Source: Fragilaria crotonensis (Eukaryota > Bacillariophyta > Fragilariophyceae > Fragilariales > Fragilariaceae). Taken from it: a DNA stretch of 57,661 nt. Position 1 is the stretch's first letter. Each line of letters starts with the position of its first letter. The notes beneath the pieces are model-generated. The model did not search any database. It was given only the letters and a program-made list of their open reading frames with translations, and had not been told where the DNA came from. Shown here in pieces: positions 32,096 through 43,149 of this stretch. The DNA is taken from positions 1-57,661 of the forward strand of contig JAKSYS010000392.1 of assembly GCA_022925895.1 (NCBI GenBank). Direction: 5' to 3'. The position numbers were made by a program, and so were the translations under genes.

Positions 32096-32670
32096 GTATC
32101 ATCAAAGATGAACGTATGGTCGTGATAATGGTTAGTCGAGCTCAATGACATTCTTCGATGTCGATTGATTGTCAATACTTTTTGCATCGCGATTGTTTTT
32201 TTGGACTCGTTTCTGTGCAACTCAGTAGGTGCTAACCATAGTTTGAGGCCATGAAGTGTGTGTGTGAGGGAGAAAGCGTAGAACTCACCTCTCGAATCAA
32301 TTGTCGACGGCTCCAGAATTACGGGAGAAAACAACGAGACCTATTGAATTCGGGGCCCGCCCCTTTGACAGATAACATGACATTGCTAACAGGAAACGGA
32401 TGAGTGGAGAGGAATACTCGCTGATACACGTCCGGCCGTCAAACGCAGCGACGACTCCAGTTCGATCTGGCAGTTGCTCTCAAATTCATGGATCACTTCG
32501 TTTTTGCTCCTCCAAGGGTGACGAGACGAACAGGTCTTGGTGCATTTTCTTGTCTTGGACATGACGGAACTGTTTTGTTTCCTATGCGTTCATCTTGATT
32601 TGATCGATGGCGAAGTCTGTTTGGAATGTTTTGTTTCCGAAACATTCAACTGATGGTACCGAAGTCGCCA
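32096..32670. other. Gene-free stretch between convergent genes
   Basis: 3' space between the dynein gene (plus) and the DUF6824 gene (minus). No open frame of interest and no repeat was recognised. Confidence 0.4.
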
Positions 32671-34319
32671 CTACTGAGTAGGACAGCCTACACGGATAAA
32701 AGTTTTCATCAGCGAAGTCAAAAACCAATGGGCACGGCTATTTACATGGTTAAAACTAAGCCGATCTTGTGCGCCGCATTCATCAGACTCAAACCTATTA
32801 TCATGGAAAGAGCCGAGGACAGAGCGAGGACCCTGACTCATTTGTAGTACCTTGCTCTGGACACACATCGTTTGGACGGGATCCCAACCTGTGATTTCGG
32901 CACTCTGGAGGAAGGCCTGTACGAGAAGTAATCCTAGTGCCTGCATGAAAGGGTGGAAAAGGCTTCCAAAAGCAAAGTGTTGCCATTTCGGTCGCTCGGA
33001 GCGAGCATCCTTGGGGCTATCTTCTGAGTTGATTTTGGAACACTTGAACCAAACGTTGCATTGAGAAGATGCGTCGATCGTGTGAGAGTCCATCTGGCGG
33101 TCGGGAGGGAGGCCTACGAGAGATTTTATTTCAAGACCCTGCTCTTCGCGGTCGGAGAGGATGTGGATACGATCGTCTTGAGATTTCGTTTGCTCGACCA
33201 ACACGGTTTTGAGGTGGTCGAGATCTTCCAGAGAAAACCTTAACTGTTGATTCGTAGGTAAACCTATCGGATAAGGTGCGATACAACACCCGTAGGTTGG
33301 CTCAAGGGCGTCATCTGGCATGTGATCGCGGCTGCCACAAGAAAGGCCCGTTTGATTTGTATTTTCTTCATCCTGCTCGTTGTGGGCAAAGAGGCTTTGG
33401 ACATGGTCGTCTTGAGATTGCATTTGCTCGATCAACAGGAAATCGAGGTCTTCTGGAGGATAAGGATAGAATTCGGTATGAGTTGCTTCGATGGGTTGGT
33501 TTGCGTTATCTGACATTTGATGGTGGCTATCAGAAGAAAGGCCTCCGTGAAACGCACTTCCTTGATCCTGCTCGTTGTGGTCAAAGAGGTTTTGGACAAG
33601 GTCGAATTGTGATTCCATGTGCTCGGTTAACAGGAAATCGAGATCTTCTGGAGGATAAGTATAAAATTCGACATGGCTTGCGTCGGTAGGTTGGTTTGAC
33701 TTATCTGACAAGTGATGGCGGCTGACAGGAGGATGGCCATTTTGTAAACTAAATGCAACAGCATCGTTGATGATGTTTCGTTTACATTCAGTGCCGTCGA
33801 CCTCCTCCAAAGTCATTGCAAGGATGTTCAGGTTCTCTTGCTCCAACGCAGACTTGAGAAGGCCAAGCGGGCTTCCTCGTTGAGAGCGTATTTGATGATG
33901 TACAGCGTGTCGGACGAGCAAAGCCGTGAATATCTCGCTGCATCATTGTCCCATTCGAAGAACTTTCTTGGCTTGTGGCAGTCCCAAAATGCTTGGGCGA
34001 TATCTTCAACGGAGTGAGTGTCTTGTGGTAAATCCTTGATGCACTTTTGAATCAAAAGTTTAAACAGTTGATTTCCTGGATGTTCGTTTGTTGACATTGC
34101 GTTACCGCAGAAGATGACATCATCGGTTGTTGGCGAGGCCGAGACGGCAGAAAGTCTTGCACCTTGTGCAACGGTGCGAGTAGTGCTTTCAAAAATAGCC
34201 TGTACTGTGAGGTGGTCGTGAGGCAAGGATGTTAATGATCTCTGTTGTAACATCGCTGTCAAAAACATCATTTGAAAGTCACTCTTACCCATTGTTTTTG
34301 AGTTGCAATTTGAGTGCAT
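32671..34319 (-). CDS. DUF6824 protein with long amino-acid tandem repeats, copy A (one apparent frameshift)
   Basis: The first exon, 34319-34289 (ending ATG G), is followed by a probable 84-bp GT-AG intron (34288-34205), phase 1, placed as in copies B and C. The DUF6824 core reads TDDVIFCGNAMSTNEHPGNQ, then LFKLLIQKC, a variant of the diatom signature DVL.GRGG.TN.HPGN. A shift at a CCC run near 33865 moves the reading to the frame that ends at 32671. That part has three tandem units of about 65-75 residues built on HHLSD.NQPTDASH, YPPEDLDFLL and SQDD.VQ.LF.HNEQ, then a unique tail. The molecular function of DUF6824 is not established; a nuclear or DNA-binding role has only been guessed. Confidence 0.75.
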
Positions 34320-35918
34320 GCTGTTGTACTTTGTTGTGGTGGCTTGGTGAAAAAGACAGTGAGCCGTTGGCGCACATCACGGGGACGGGCAACTGGCAGG
34401 CACATTGTTGTTCAGTCGTGATTGGGAAAACGAAAGAACACGACTTCAGACGTGCATGATGACGTCGTAGCCAAGAAGAAATCATGAAAAGGAGGCAGTG
34501 CTGACCTTGACGTGTGTTTGATGTATGATATCTCTGAAACGTGATAGCGTGATATATTCTCGGAGTCGAGCACTGAAACTTGCCAACACGAATTGACCAC
34601 GATCAAAGGATGTGTTGATTAGAACATGCCCATGCCATGTGTCCTGACAAAACAAGAACTAAAGCAGCTTTGACAATTGCATTTTATTTTTCATTGTCCA
34701 CCCTTCTGTGTCATGCTTGCAAACAAAACAGAACTGAATTCCTGAATTTCACAAAATCAGTTGACAAGCGCAATCTTGCTCATCTTTCACAATCCTTGCA
34801 TCATGTATCCCTTGGAAAAACTGTTACACGTGACTTAACAACAACAAACATGAAGGAGGTCCATTCACGTACTACAGAAGATGAGCAATATACTGTGACT
34901 CACATGATAGTGACAATTCTGGTGGATCCAACAACTTCAACAGCAATGATGATGTCAATGATGCCACCTTTGTTTCAAATGGTTACATCCAATGCTAAAG
35001 GTAATCAGGATCCAAACAGCAACGTCAGGTTCTCTAGAATTGGAAAACGTTCAGCATGCTATGTAGCATTCACTGCAATAACATGGAGGTGAATCAAAAC
35101 ATTGCGAGAAACTCAAGGTTCTTGTTATTGGAAGACTACTTTGAAAATGCCATTGAAGCAGCATAAATATGTCTGTACTATGTATTATTCCCACTGACAA
35201 TGGAATCTTTGTTGTCCTCACTTTTGATGGAATCTTATAATATCAATCAGATTTGGCAGAAGACACAGAATTGTCCCAGATACACTTTACATTGTTGCAT
35301 TATGAAGATATCTATAGGAACCAGTACTGAGCCAGCATGTGACTTATGAAGATATCTATAGGAACCAGTACTGAGCCAGCATGTGACTTTTTATTTATCT
35401 TGAGCAGCACCTTCATCCCGTTTCAGCAAAGTACTGTTCACAATTTCATCATACACTCGCAACAGCCAGTCAATCAGCATGGAAATATACTGAGACTTGT
35501 ATGGAAAAATGCATGGCTGTAGTACCTGCGCAGGGATTTTGAAACAGATGGAGTTGGTGAGTTTAACATGCCAGTATACATGAAGGTGTATTGTGAGTAC
35601 AAGATATGCATAAGTATGATGCAGGACAAACCAATGGGCTTTGAATCAAGTATTGATTGATAACTTCATAAATACAAATTTTAAAAGAAGTCACAAAAAC
35701 TACTTAGATGGACACATCATTTGATATGCGATCAAATACCATGGAATGTAGCTAATGCACACATAGTTGTGACATGCACATGTATCTCTTCAGCAATACG
35801 ACGACAATGAAAACAGGATTTGAATCACCAAGTCAAAAGAAATGATGAAACGAACCAATAATACAGCACGCAAGGACGACGCCAGATAAACACTTAACTT
35901 TTAACATTTAGTTATACA
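34320..35918. other. Gene-free stretch
   Basis: A 151-codon frame at 34637-35092 starts with a hydrophobic segment (ALTIAFYFSLSTLLCHACK) but has no other support. The rest is AT-rich without coding signal, apart from the 44-bp tandem duplication at 35301. Confidence 0.4.
35301..35388. repeat. Perfect 44-bp tandem duplication
   Basis: TATGAAGATATCTATAGGAA... (44 bp, ending CATGTGACT) is present twice, head to tail, at 35301-35344 and 35345-35388, with no mismatch seen. It is probably a recent slippage or strand-break duplication. Confidence 0.92.
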
Positions 35919-36203
35919 ATGCCACATAAGATGTATTCATCGTGCTACGCATGCAAATTCAAAGTTTTACAGCATTGGTGGTGCAAAATCAAAATACGGC
36001 ATAATCAAACTGAATCTGTGAAACGTCTAACAACAAATGAGAATATTCGTCTCGGGCATTGCAATTGGTTTCTACAGGGTTCAAGGCTCAGGTATTTGCC
36101 CTGGTTTGGGGGAGTGAGTTTCATACACCATTGCGTAATAGCACTCAGTGTATCACGTGGTGGCATGGTAATTAACAGACTATCCACACTTTTGCGATTC
36201 TGT

Positions 36204-36993
36204 TTACATGATATTAATCTCGATGAGGCGATCGATGATACCTGAAGAGACTCTCAAGTCATCGTGATATTCAGTTGAGTCGATTTCAAAGTCAAGCGAA
36301 TCTAGAATTCTTTGGGTGTCTCGTCGATTGGATAATTATAAGGTTTGATCAACCTGTCGCCATGGGACTTGTTGGCACGAATGACGTGACGACAGGCAGG
36401 TGGCAGACCATGTTGAAAGTACTTTTGACAGCCTCGTCAATGACCGCACTGTGGCGGGTGCCATCGGCGCTGTCCAAGGCCGTGGCAAGTAGGTTAAGTT
36501 TCCCTTGCTCGACTTTCATGTGCAATACAAACTCTGTCTCTACTTCAAGTGTGTGTTTAATGATAGCAACCGCCTCGCATGTGTTAAGCTGTACCCAGCT
36601 CTCTGATTCCTTGTTTCTCTCGAAGAAGATGGATGGCCCCTCATGAGGTTCGTGGCACTTCAAAATTGCTTCCGCGATATCATCAAGGGGGTGATTATCT
36701 TTTATCTCCGTGATACACTTCTTGATCAGGAGTGCAAACTTCTGATTTCCTGGGTGTGCGTTCGTCAACCTTGGGTTACCGTAGAAGAGGACATCATCCG
36801 CCTTTGGTGAGAACTCATTCCTGGCTCGCTTAGCAGAGGTCCAACGTGTGTTTGCGTTCGCATCATGACGTTTCGTTCCCAATGACTGTGTCTGCACTGT
36901 GACAAAGTCGTGAGGTGGGTTTTTCGGACGAGAGCACCGGTGCACCTCCTTACCTATTGTCCGCGATCTGTCTAGGTCAAACGATGGGTTCAT
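36204..36993 (-). CDS. DUF6824 protein, copy B (apparent frameshifts near C terminus)
   Basis: Exon 1, 36993-36954 (MNPSFDLDRSRTI), is followed by a 57-bp GT-AG phase-1 intron (36953-36897) in the same place as in copies A and C. The core is ADDVLFYGNPRLTNAHPGNQ, then KFALLIKKC, DDIAEAILKCHEPHEGP and AVAIIKHTLEVETEF. The uninterrupted frame ends at 36349, but comparison with copy D shows that the homologous C-terminus lies in other frames down to a stop at 36204 (LDSLDFEIDSTEY; GIIDRLIEINIM). The shifts fall at TTT and TT runs (near 36415 and 36308). It lacks the long tandem repeats of copies A and C. Role unknown. Confidence 0.72.
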
Positions 36994-37335
36994 TGAATTT
37001 GGTCGATTGTAGTTTTATGACATGCTTCCAGTGGTTGGACGCAGGTTGCAGGGGTGTTCGGTGACGGCATGTTTCGATGTGGCTTGAAGAAGTTCGCCTT
37101 CTAACAAGAGGTAATTTTGTTAAACAGAATGCGACGCTGACGGCTTGGCACAGAAAACGACTAAACCACGATCTGTGATTCGCGCTTCAAGTACTGTACC
37201 CTAGTAGAGTCACACACTACTACGGTAGCACCGCACTCCGAGTACTCGGTGTACTTTGACGAGTTAAATTGGGACGATGGTCGACCAGAAGGTTCCGCCC
37301 CAAGGCTCGTTGATCGATCAATGAGAGGCAACTCT

Positions 37336-38067
37336 CTAGCCAAAGCATTCCCTCTTACGACCACGTAACCGTACCGCACTTAGTCGCTGCAATACCGAAT
37401 CACTTTTGTTGCTTGTGGCCTTGTAGGCCTTCAAAATTTCAGGAAGGAAAGATGTCTCCTCCAATTCGGGATGTGTTGATACCAAGGCCCGCTCCAAAAC
37501 ATAAAGGTCGACTGCCATTTCTTCGGGGTTGGACGATACTTTTGCCAGCCCGAAATCAATCAATGACACTTTTTTCTCGTCAGTGTGAATCATGTTCGAT
37601 GTCGTCAGGTCTCCGTGGATCGTACCAGTATTGTGAAGCTTTCCTATCAAAACACCAATCTCATTTGCGAATTTGTTCATTTCAGGTGAAGCAGTACTAA
37701 CTGAAGTCACCGTCTCTGTGCTTGATGACTCGCAACATTGTTCAAGATACTTCCGTACAGTAACACCAGAAAGATGTTCAAGGTACAAAATTGGTATTTG
37801 CACGCCCCAAACTGCTGGGCACGCAACCCCGCCTCGTCTCGCACGAAGCAATGCCTTGGCCTCGGCCTTACACCTTGCCCTTGTGAGACGTTCGTCCAAT
37901 ACTGGATGCCTATATCTTTTGGCAAACCGTTCCTTGGCAACTGCAGCCTTGTCGGGAGGGAGGAAGGACGGGATCTTCCATATTCGTGCTTCGGCTCCTT
38001 GAGATAGCAACTCCCACTCTGGCTTTGGCTCGAAGGGATGAAAGGACTTGTTGGAGGAGGAAGACAT
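37336..38067 (-). CDS. BUD32: Bud32/PRPK (TP53RK) atypical kinase of the KEOPS complex
   Basis: 243 residues from the ATG at 38067. The frame runs further up, but MSSSSNK is the sensible start and gives the usual Bud32 size. Family landmarks in order: SQGAEARIWK, KERFAKRYRHPVLDERLT, EAKALLRARRGG, catalytic HGDLTTSNMI, LIDFGLA, the ERALVSTHPE helix, and the C-terminal VRLRGRKRE tail that carries the conserved basic patch. Bud32 is the ATPase/kinase subunit of KEOPS, which makes t6A on ANN-decoding tRNAs with Kae1 in cytosol and nucleus. It is divergently oriented to the gene at 38729, with about 660 bases between. No break is seen; confidence is high. Confidence 0.93.
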   Translation of the reverse strand: MSSSSNKSFHPFEPKPEWELLSQGAEARIWKIPSFLPPDKAAVAKERFAKRYRHPVLDERLTRARCKAEAKALLRARRGGVACPAVWGVQIPILYLEHLSGVTVRKYLEQCCESSSTETVTSVSTASPEMNKFANEIGVLIGKLHNTGTIHGDLTTSNMIHTDEKKVSLIDFGLAKVSSNPEEMAVDLYVLERALVSTHPELEETSFLPEILKAYKATSNKSDSVLQRLSAVRLRGRKRECFG

Positions 38068-38728
38068 GGCGCGGTTACAAGTGGAATCAAGAACACGTGT
38101 GGCTGTTTGTGTTGTATTGTACACACAGGTGCTGCAATTTTTAGGAGCGCTGCGTGCAATACACAGATCACAGATACACAGGCCGTGCGGATCAGCGTGA
38201 CAAGACGCAAGACACAACTGCCGGGTGCATGGTGTCTGTTATCGTCCGTCGCATACTGAACTGTACAGTACGGTAGTCACGTCTATGAATACGATTGCCT
38301 GCTTTAAAAAAATTGTTCTTTTATATAGATAGTGCGCGGCTGTTCACCTGTTCACGGTTCGGAGATGCGATTGATGTGCGAGATATGAGATAACGTAGTC
38401 ACACTATGAAATCTGGGGAAAGTGACTTTTGGATTCTCGTTTCGCAGCTGGAAGCAAAAAAAAACTGTTCACCGAAGTTCCATGTGACTCATGTCACGCA
38501 CTTGCAACCTACGAGTACATATCTTTCAGAAACCAAAACTATATTCATGCATGAATATATATGACAGCGTAGGACACCTGTGAGCCCAGGAACAAAAACA
38601 CACACGGATGAACATCTGATAAAACGACCAGAAAAACGACAGGTCTTGACTTGCACTGACGAGTCATTATAGTACGACGCAAGCGAACAAACGCTGCTGC
38701 CTTTACTTTTCTCCTCGAAACACTTCCT
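38068..38728. promoter_or_regulatory. Divergent intergenic region
   Basis: Shared upstream space of BUD32 (minus) and the gene at 38729 (plus). It contains a run of A (about 38456) and TATATATGACA near 38556. No specific element could be assigned. Confidence 0.35.
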
Positions 38729-39913
38729 ATGGATCCCTATCGTGCTCTCTTCCTCCGTCAGGTTCGACAAATCGCAACGTCCAAGCCTGGAAGGGCATCG
38801 TTGCATCAGTTGCTTCGGACGGTGGAACCGGAACTTACGCTGGACGACGTGGAAAGCCCATTGACTCGAAAGAGGGCGTTCGGTCAATTAAAAAAGAGAA
38901 TCCTCCAAAATGGGAGAAACGAAGACGCCGACGCTGCCGACGAATTGTATTTCGAAGTTGGAGAATTTTTCGATGCGTGCTGTCGGGTCATGGATGCACC
39001 TGTTGCTACAAGGATTGGTGCAGATATCAAGACACCTGCTCCTATTCAGACACCAGCTTTTCCTCCAGATTTCAATGTAATTGAAAAGTGGCCCTTCATT
39101 TGCTACCACCATCCGGTGATTCCAGAGATGGGCAATCTCGCTGACAGAAATAGCACTCTGGATGTATTCATGGGCTACAAGTGCATTAATGCACGCGGAT
39201 GCGTTGCTCACGGTACCAAGCCTGGCCTTTTCTATGGCTGGAGTAAAGTGGAGCAGGATTCCGCGAGATGTGTCAATGCCGGCCATCTGTTCAGTGAAAA
39301 ATTCCAAGGAGCCAGGCGCCTTGTGGGGAAAAATGCCATCAAGGAAGAGCTCACAACACGAGGACCTGTCATATCGACGTCGTTCGTGCTGGCACCAAAT
39401 TACGTCAGCTCCAGCGAAAACATGAGCTCGTTCTTAGAGGACCGTATTGGAAAGAATCATCCAGTGGTCATAGTCGGCTGGGAATTGACTGCATTCGAGG
39501 AGGTTTGGCGAGCCATTGCCTGCGATGATACAGTTATACCGATCGCATTCGGGCAGTTTGGAATCGATGAGGCATGTATAGCTCCAGTATCCAACCTCGA
39601 GCACGTTTCATGGCAAAGTGGTCCTTTCTTGGATCTGGACGTCTCAAGCTGGCCCGTCGACTGGATGTCGTGGACTGAGCCGGAGTTCTTGCTAACCTCA
39701 GATCAGTTGGCGACCTTGTCCGAGCGTCTCGATGAAGGGTTTCGATCAGTCAAAGGAAAGCGCGCTCGTTTCGTTGTTCGCGACAAGACCAAACTGGCTC
39801 ACAGCCGTGTTTGGTACTTGGATGACATAAAATGGGACCTAACAGCCAAGGAGTGGAATATCACAGCATCCATCACACCTGTCCTCGAACAGGCTGTCGA
39901 GCCCTGCATTTGA
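38729..39913 (+). CDS. Unknown protein with papain-like (C1-like) segment
   Basis: An intact 394-residue single-exon frame starting MDPYRALFLRQVRQIATSKP. The middle has AIKEELTTRGPVISTSFVL, then KNHPVVIVGWE and FGIDEACIAP. This matches the later half of papain-family proteases (I..GPV, H.V.IVGWG with the catalytic His, then G..GI..C). The catalytic Cys motif CGSCWAF is not evident, and the Asn-Ser-Trp element is replaced, so an inactive or highly diverged member is likely. The end (LDLDVSSWPVDWMSW; KGKRARFVVRDKTKLAHSRV) recurs as a truncated copy at 44215. The annotation is tentative; what is certain is the intact frame and its partial duplicate. Confidence 0.6.
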   Translation: MDPYRALFLRQVRQIATSKPGRASLHQLLRTVEPELTLDDVESPLTRKRAFGQLKKRILQNGRNEDADAADELYFEVGEFFDACCRVMDAPVATRIGADIKTPAPIQTPAFPPDFNVIEKWPFICYHHPVIPEMGNLADRNSTLDVFMGYKCINARGCVAHGTKPGLFYGWSKVEQDSARCVNAGHLFSEKFQGARRLVGKNAIKEELTTRGPVISTSFVLAPNYVSSSENMSSFLEDRIGKNHPVVIVGWELTAFEEVWRAIACDDTVIPIAFGQFGIDEACIAPVSNLEHVSWQSGPFLDLDVSSWPVDWMSWTEPEFLLTSDQLATLSERLDEGFRSVKGKRARFVVRDKTKLAHSRVWYLDDIKWDLTAKEWNITASITPVLEQAVEPCI

Positions 39914-40661
39914 ATCGCACTGTGGTGAAAGCCTTTCATGTCACGTGTGTGTGTGTGCACTTGGAGTAATTGTACTATTTTATCTTTGGTATTTGTGGCA
40001 CCATCCTTACTATTGTGCAGCAAGTAGATATGTTGCACTCCGGGGTACTCGAGTAGTCCCCTCACAGTGGTGATGAGGATGGTAATCGCATCTTTTTTGT
40101 TGTGCACGTATTCCACTCAATAAAAAAGCTCCCTACATTAGTGTAGATCTTCTCGAGTATGTATGGTACAAGTACTCGAGTTCTCGGCAATAGAATCGAG
40201 AAGTAGGCCCGCCCACACGGACAATTTAAAATTCAGGACGTGAGGAAATGAACCTTGCCGGCGGATGGATTCAAGGCATTTCCCCGCGATTGTGCGGATC
40301 TGCGGTTGTTCTATCCCACCAAAATACTGGCGAAGCAACTATAACAAAGGATTTCTGGGCATTCCCCCTTGGCAGATGGATGGAAGCCAACAGCATGACA
40401 TTGAATACGGAAAACGGAAAGTATGGAGAACGATTATCAAGTTTGGATGGGCTTTCACCAGCCTGCGACCATGTGAGTCGTCGGCAAAGTCTCAAATGTG
40501 ATGGAGGATGTCGCAATATACATAGCATCATGAAGGGAAGCAATCTGTTCAGAATCCATTTGAATCGCACTCTATTCTTTGGACGACCTTGTTCGATGGA
40601 TGCATCTATCAGATGTTTCAATCTCACATCCGCCGCGGTTCCGACAGCAATTCTTGAATGT
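39914..40661. other. Gene-free stretch
   Basis: Frames around 40248-40682 on both strands have no recognisable features. A GTGTGTGTGTGTGC microsatellite lies near 39945 just after the stop of the upstream gene. Confidence 0.35.
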
Positions 40662-40859
40662 GTTTCTTGCGAGCCAGAGTAAGGCCTGTATGAGAAGTAA
40701 GCCTAGAGCCTGCACATCGTGGTGGTTCAAAACACTTCCGGCAGCAATAAGCTGGCATCAGTTTCTTGCGAGCCAGAGTAAGGCCTGTATGAGAAGTAAG
40801 CCTAGAGCCTGCACATCGTGGTGATTCAAAACACTTCCGGCAGCAATAAGCTGGCATTC
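40662..40859. repeat. 99-bp tandem duplication at the 3' end of DUF6824 copy C
   Basis: Two head-to-tail 99-bp units (40662-40760 and 40761-40859), with one clear mismatch (GGTGGTTC against GGTGATTC) plus small differences at the junction. 99 is a multiple of three, so the minus-strand coding tail is repeated in frame. The TGA that ends copy C lies exactly at the unit junction (40760-40758). Confidence 0.88.
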
Positions 40860-42519
40860 AGCTTGATTGGCGCCAATATCTGTGCGGAAGTTAAGTGAGT
40901 TGATTTGGGAACAATCAAACCAAAAAATTGCATTAGAGCCCATCTGGCCGTCAGGAGGGAGACCTGTGTGGAATGAATTTTCTAGAGCCCGCTCGTTGTG
41001 GTGAGAAAGGCTTTGGTCACGGTCGTCTTGAGATTCTGTCGGCTCGTCCAACAAGCTTTTGAAGAGATCGAGGTCGTCTGTAGTCAACCACAAGTGTTGA
41101 TTGGTAGATAAACTGATCGAAGAAGGTGCGAGATGAGTGGCGTCGGTGGGTTCGGAGGAGGTGTCTGACAAGTGATGGCGGTTGTCAGAAGAAAGGCCTG
41201 TATCAGAAGCATGCTCTTGAACCTGCTCATTGTGAGCAGGGAGGCTTCGGGCCAATACATTCTTGGATGGATCGAGTTCTTCTCGATAAAAGCAAAATTG
41301 TTGTTCGGGAGGTACACACCTCGGATAAGGCGCGAGATGATTACCGTCGGTGGGTTCGGTGTAGGTCTCTGACAAGGATTGGCGTGTGTGCTCTTGAACC
41401 TGCTCATTGTGATCAGGGGTGCTTCGGGCCAATATATTCTCGGAGAGATGGTGTTCTTGTGGATAAAAGCAAAGTTGTCGTTCGGGAGGTACGCACCTCG
41501 GATAAGGTGCGTGATGGCTGTCGTTGGTGGGTTCGGTGGAGGTAACTGGCAAGTAATGGCGGTTATCAGGGGGAAGGCTTGCATGAAAAGCGTGCTCTTC
41601 ATTCTGCTTATTGTGAGTCGGGAGGCGTCGAACAAGTTCGTCTTGAGATTTTGTTGGCATGTCCAAGACATTTTTGAGCTGATCGAGATCTTCTTGGAAA
41701 ACCTTTTCTGTTGAGCGAGAGGTAAGCTAACGGGATATGGTTTGATATGACAAGCACCGGCGGGCTCGTTTGCGTTATCCGACAAGTGGTGGTTGTTAGG
41801 ATGAAGGCCTCGGCGAGGCAAATCGTCTAGGGTTGGTCTTGAGCGTTTGGAGCTTTTCTCGGTAGTATCATCTTGATTGATTGCTTGCATCCTTGCAGAG
41901 TCGTATAGATCATCGAGGAAGTGGTGTTGACGGCAATTTTCCCAATCGAGAGAAGAGTTGATTGGAAAAGTTTCGATCTCACTGCCGTCACGGTCGTCTA
42001 GAGGAAAGCATTTCAAATAAGCAACTGCTGCATCTGCTTCATCGTCGCCACTGATGATGCCTTGATCTGCATTGACATTCACCCAGTCCCAAGCCCTTTC
42101 AAAAAAGGTAAGGTCCTCCTGCTCGCCGAGAGCGTACTTTATGAGATCGACCGCGTCGGCTTTGCTGAGCTCTGAGTAACTTGCTGAGTCGCCGTCCAAG
42201 ACCATGAATTTTCTAGGCTCGTGGCACTTCCAAAATGCTTCGGCGATATTGTCAATGCCGTGAATTTTTAGTAGTGAATATTGGATGCACTTTTGAATTA
42301 AAAATTTAAACTGTTGGTTCCCCGAGTATTTGTTGGTCAATTCTTGGTCGCCGAAGAAGATGACATCTTCGTTGCTGAGAGCAGAGTTATCGAAAATGTC
42401 TTGTACCGTGACTTTGGGGAGGTCGTTAGGTAAGGATGTTCATGTTGTCTCCGATAACATCATTGTCGAAAAAAGTTGAGAAACTTACCCGTCGTTGTTG
42501 TGTTAAGATTTTGGTTCAT
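40758..42519 (-). CDS. DUF6824 protein with long amino-acid tandem repeats, copy C (one apparent frameshift)
   Basis: Exon 1, 42519-42489 (MNQNLNTTTT), a 77-bp GT-AG phase-1 intron (42488-42412), then TVQDIF and the core EDVIFFGDQELTNKYSGNQQ with FKFLIQKC. 77 is not a multiple of three, so splicing is needed and supports the intron in the paralogues. A shift at the TTTT run 41704-41707 moves the reading to the frame ending at 40758. This carries about four repeat units with THLAPYPRCVPPEQQ-type, EDLD/EELDPSKN and H(N)EQVQEH elements, and a tail QALGLLLIQALLWLARN shared with copy A. The other frame stays open to 41084 as a by-product of the repeats. Function unknown. Confidence 0.72.
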
Positions 42520-43149
42520 GCTATTATTGTTGTTGTTTGCTTTGTTGTTTGCCTTGTTGTGAATTTATGTCTTGTCTTTTGCCTTGTATTGCGCGGAAGT
42601 CAAACGTCGGTCTTGGTCTTAAAAAACGGAAGACTTCAGGACGAATGGCATGTATGAAATCGTCTTCATTTTGTGAAAATGGAAGATTTCACGACGAATG
42701 ACATGTATGACAGTGATGCAAGCAACAATACATGTGCAGAAGGCTACCGGGACCTGTTGCAGGTATATTTATCCCTGGCATGTATGCAAATTCCACTTTC
42801 ATAGGCGTATATCCAAACACGACCAAGCCACGCATTTCTCCATTCACACTTCCCTTGAACGCATGATACCGGTACTGTCTAGTACGAAACTACGCTCAGG
42901 CCACCGAATACTTCACACTTCAAACTTCAAACTACAGACTGCACCTACTACCGGTAGTACCTGGTACCGTAGAGAGGGGCTTGCCGAGTCCAGAAACAAT
43001 TGGTGCTTATAACGAAGGTGCCTTTTGGTGCTGACGCTACTATGGATTTTTTGACCAACCAGAGCGCACACGTTTCATGGTCATGGAAGTTCTCGAAACG
43101 TCTTGCCGCCTTGCCACGTATTACTGCAAATATGTTTTCACTGGGTTAA
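42520..43149. other. Gene-free stretch
   Basis: Upstream region of DUF6824 copy C with a (GTT)n-like stretch at 42500-42560 and a near-repeat GGAAGA(C/T)TTCA(G/C)GACGAATG, then GCATGTATGA, at about 42628 and 42681. No gene is supported. Confidence 0.4.

Noticed and set aside
34637-35092. 151-codon plus-strand frame with hydrophobic start
   Set aside because: No homologous pattern, low complexity toward the end and no paralogue; kept only as a note on the intergenic stretch.
38068-38217. 50-residue N-terminal extension of BUD32
   Set aside because: Cys-rich and unlike any Bud32; the ATG at 38067 gives the normal length.
41084-41690. 418-codon frame continuing DUF6824 copy C
   Set aside because: Beyond about 41690 it is out of phase with the repeat protein conserved in copy A; the frame ending at 40758 matches instead.
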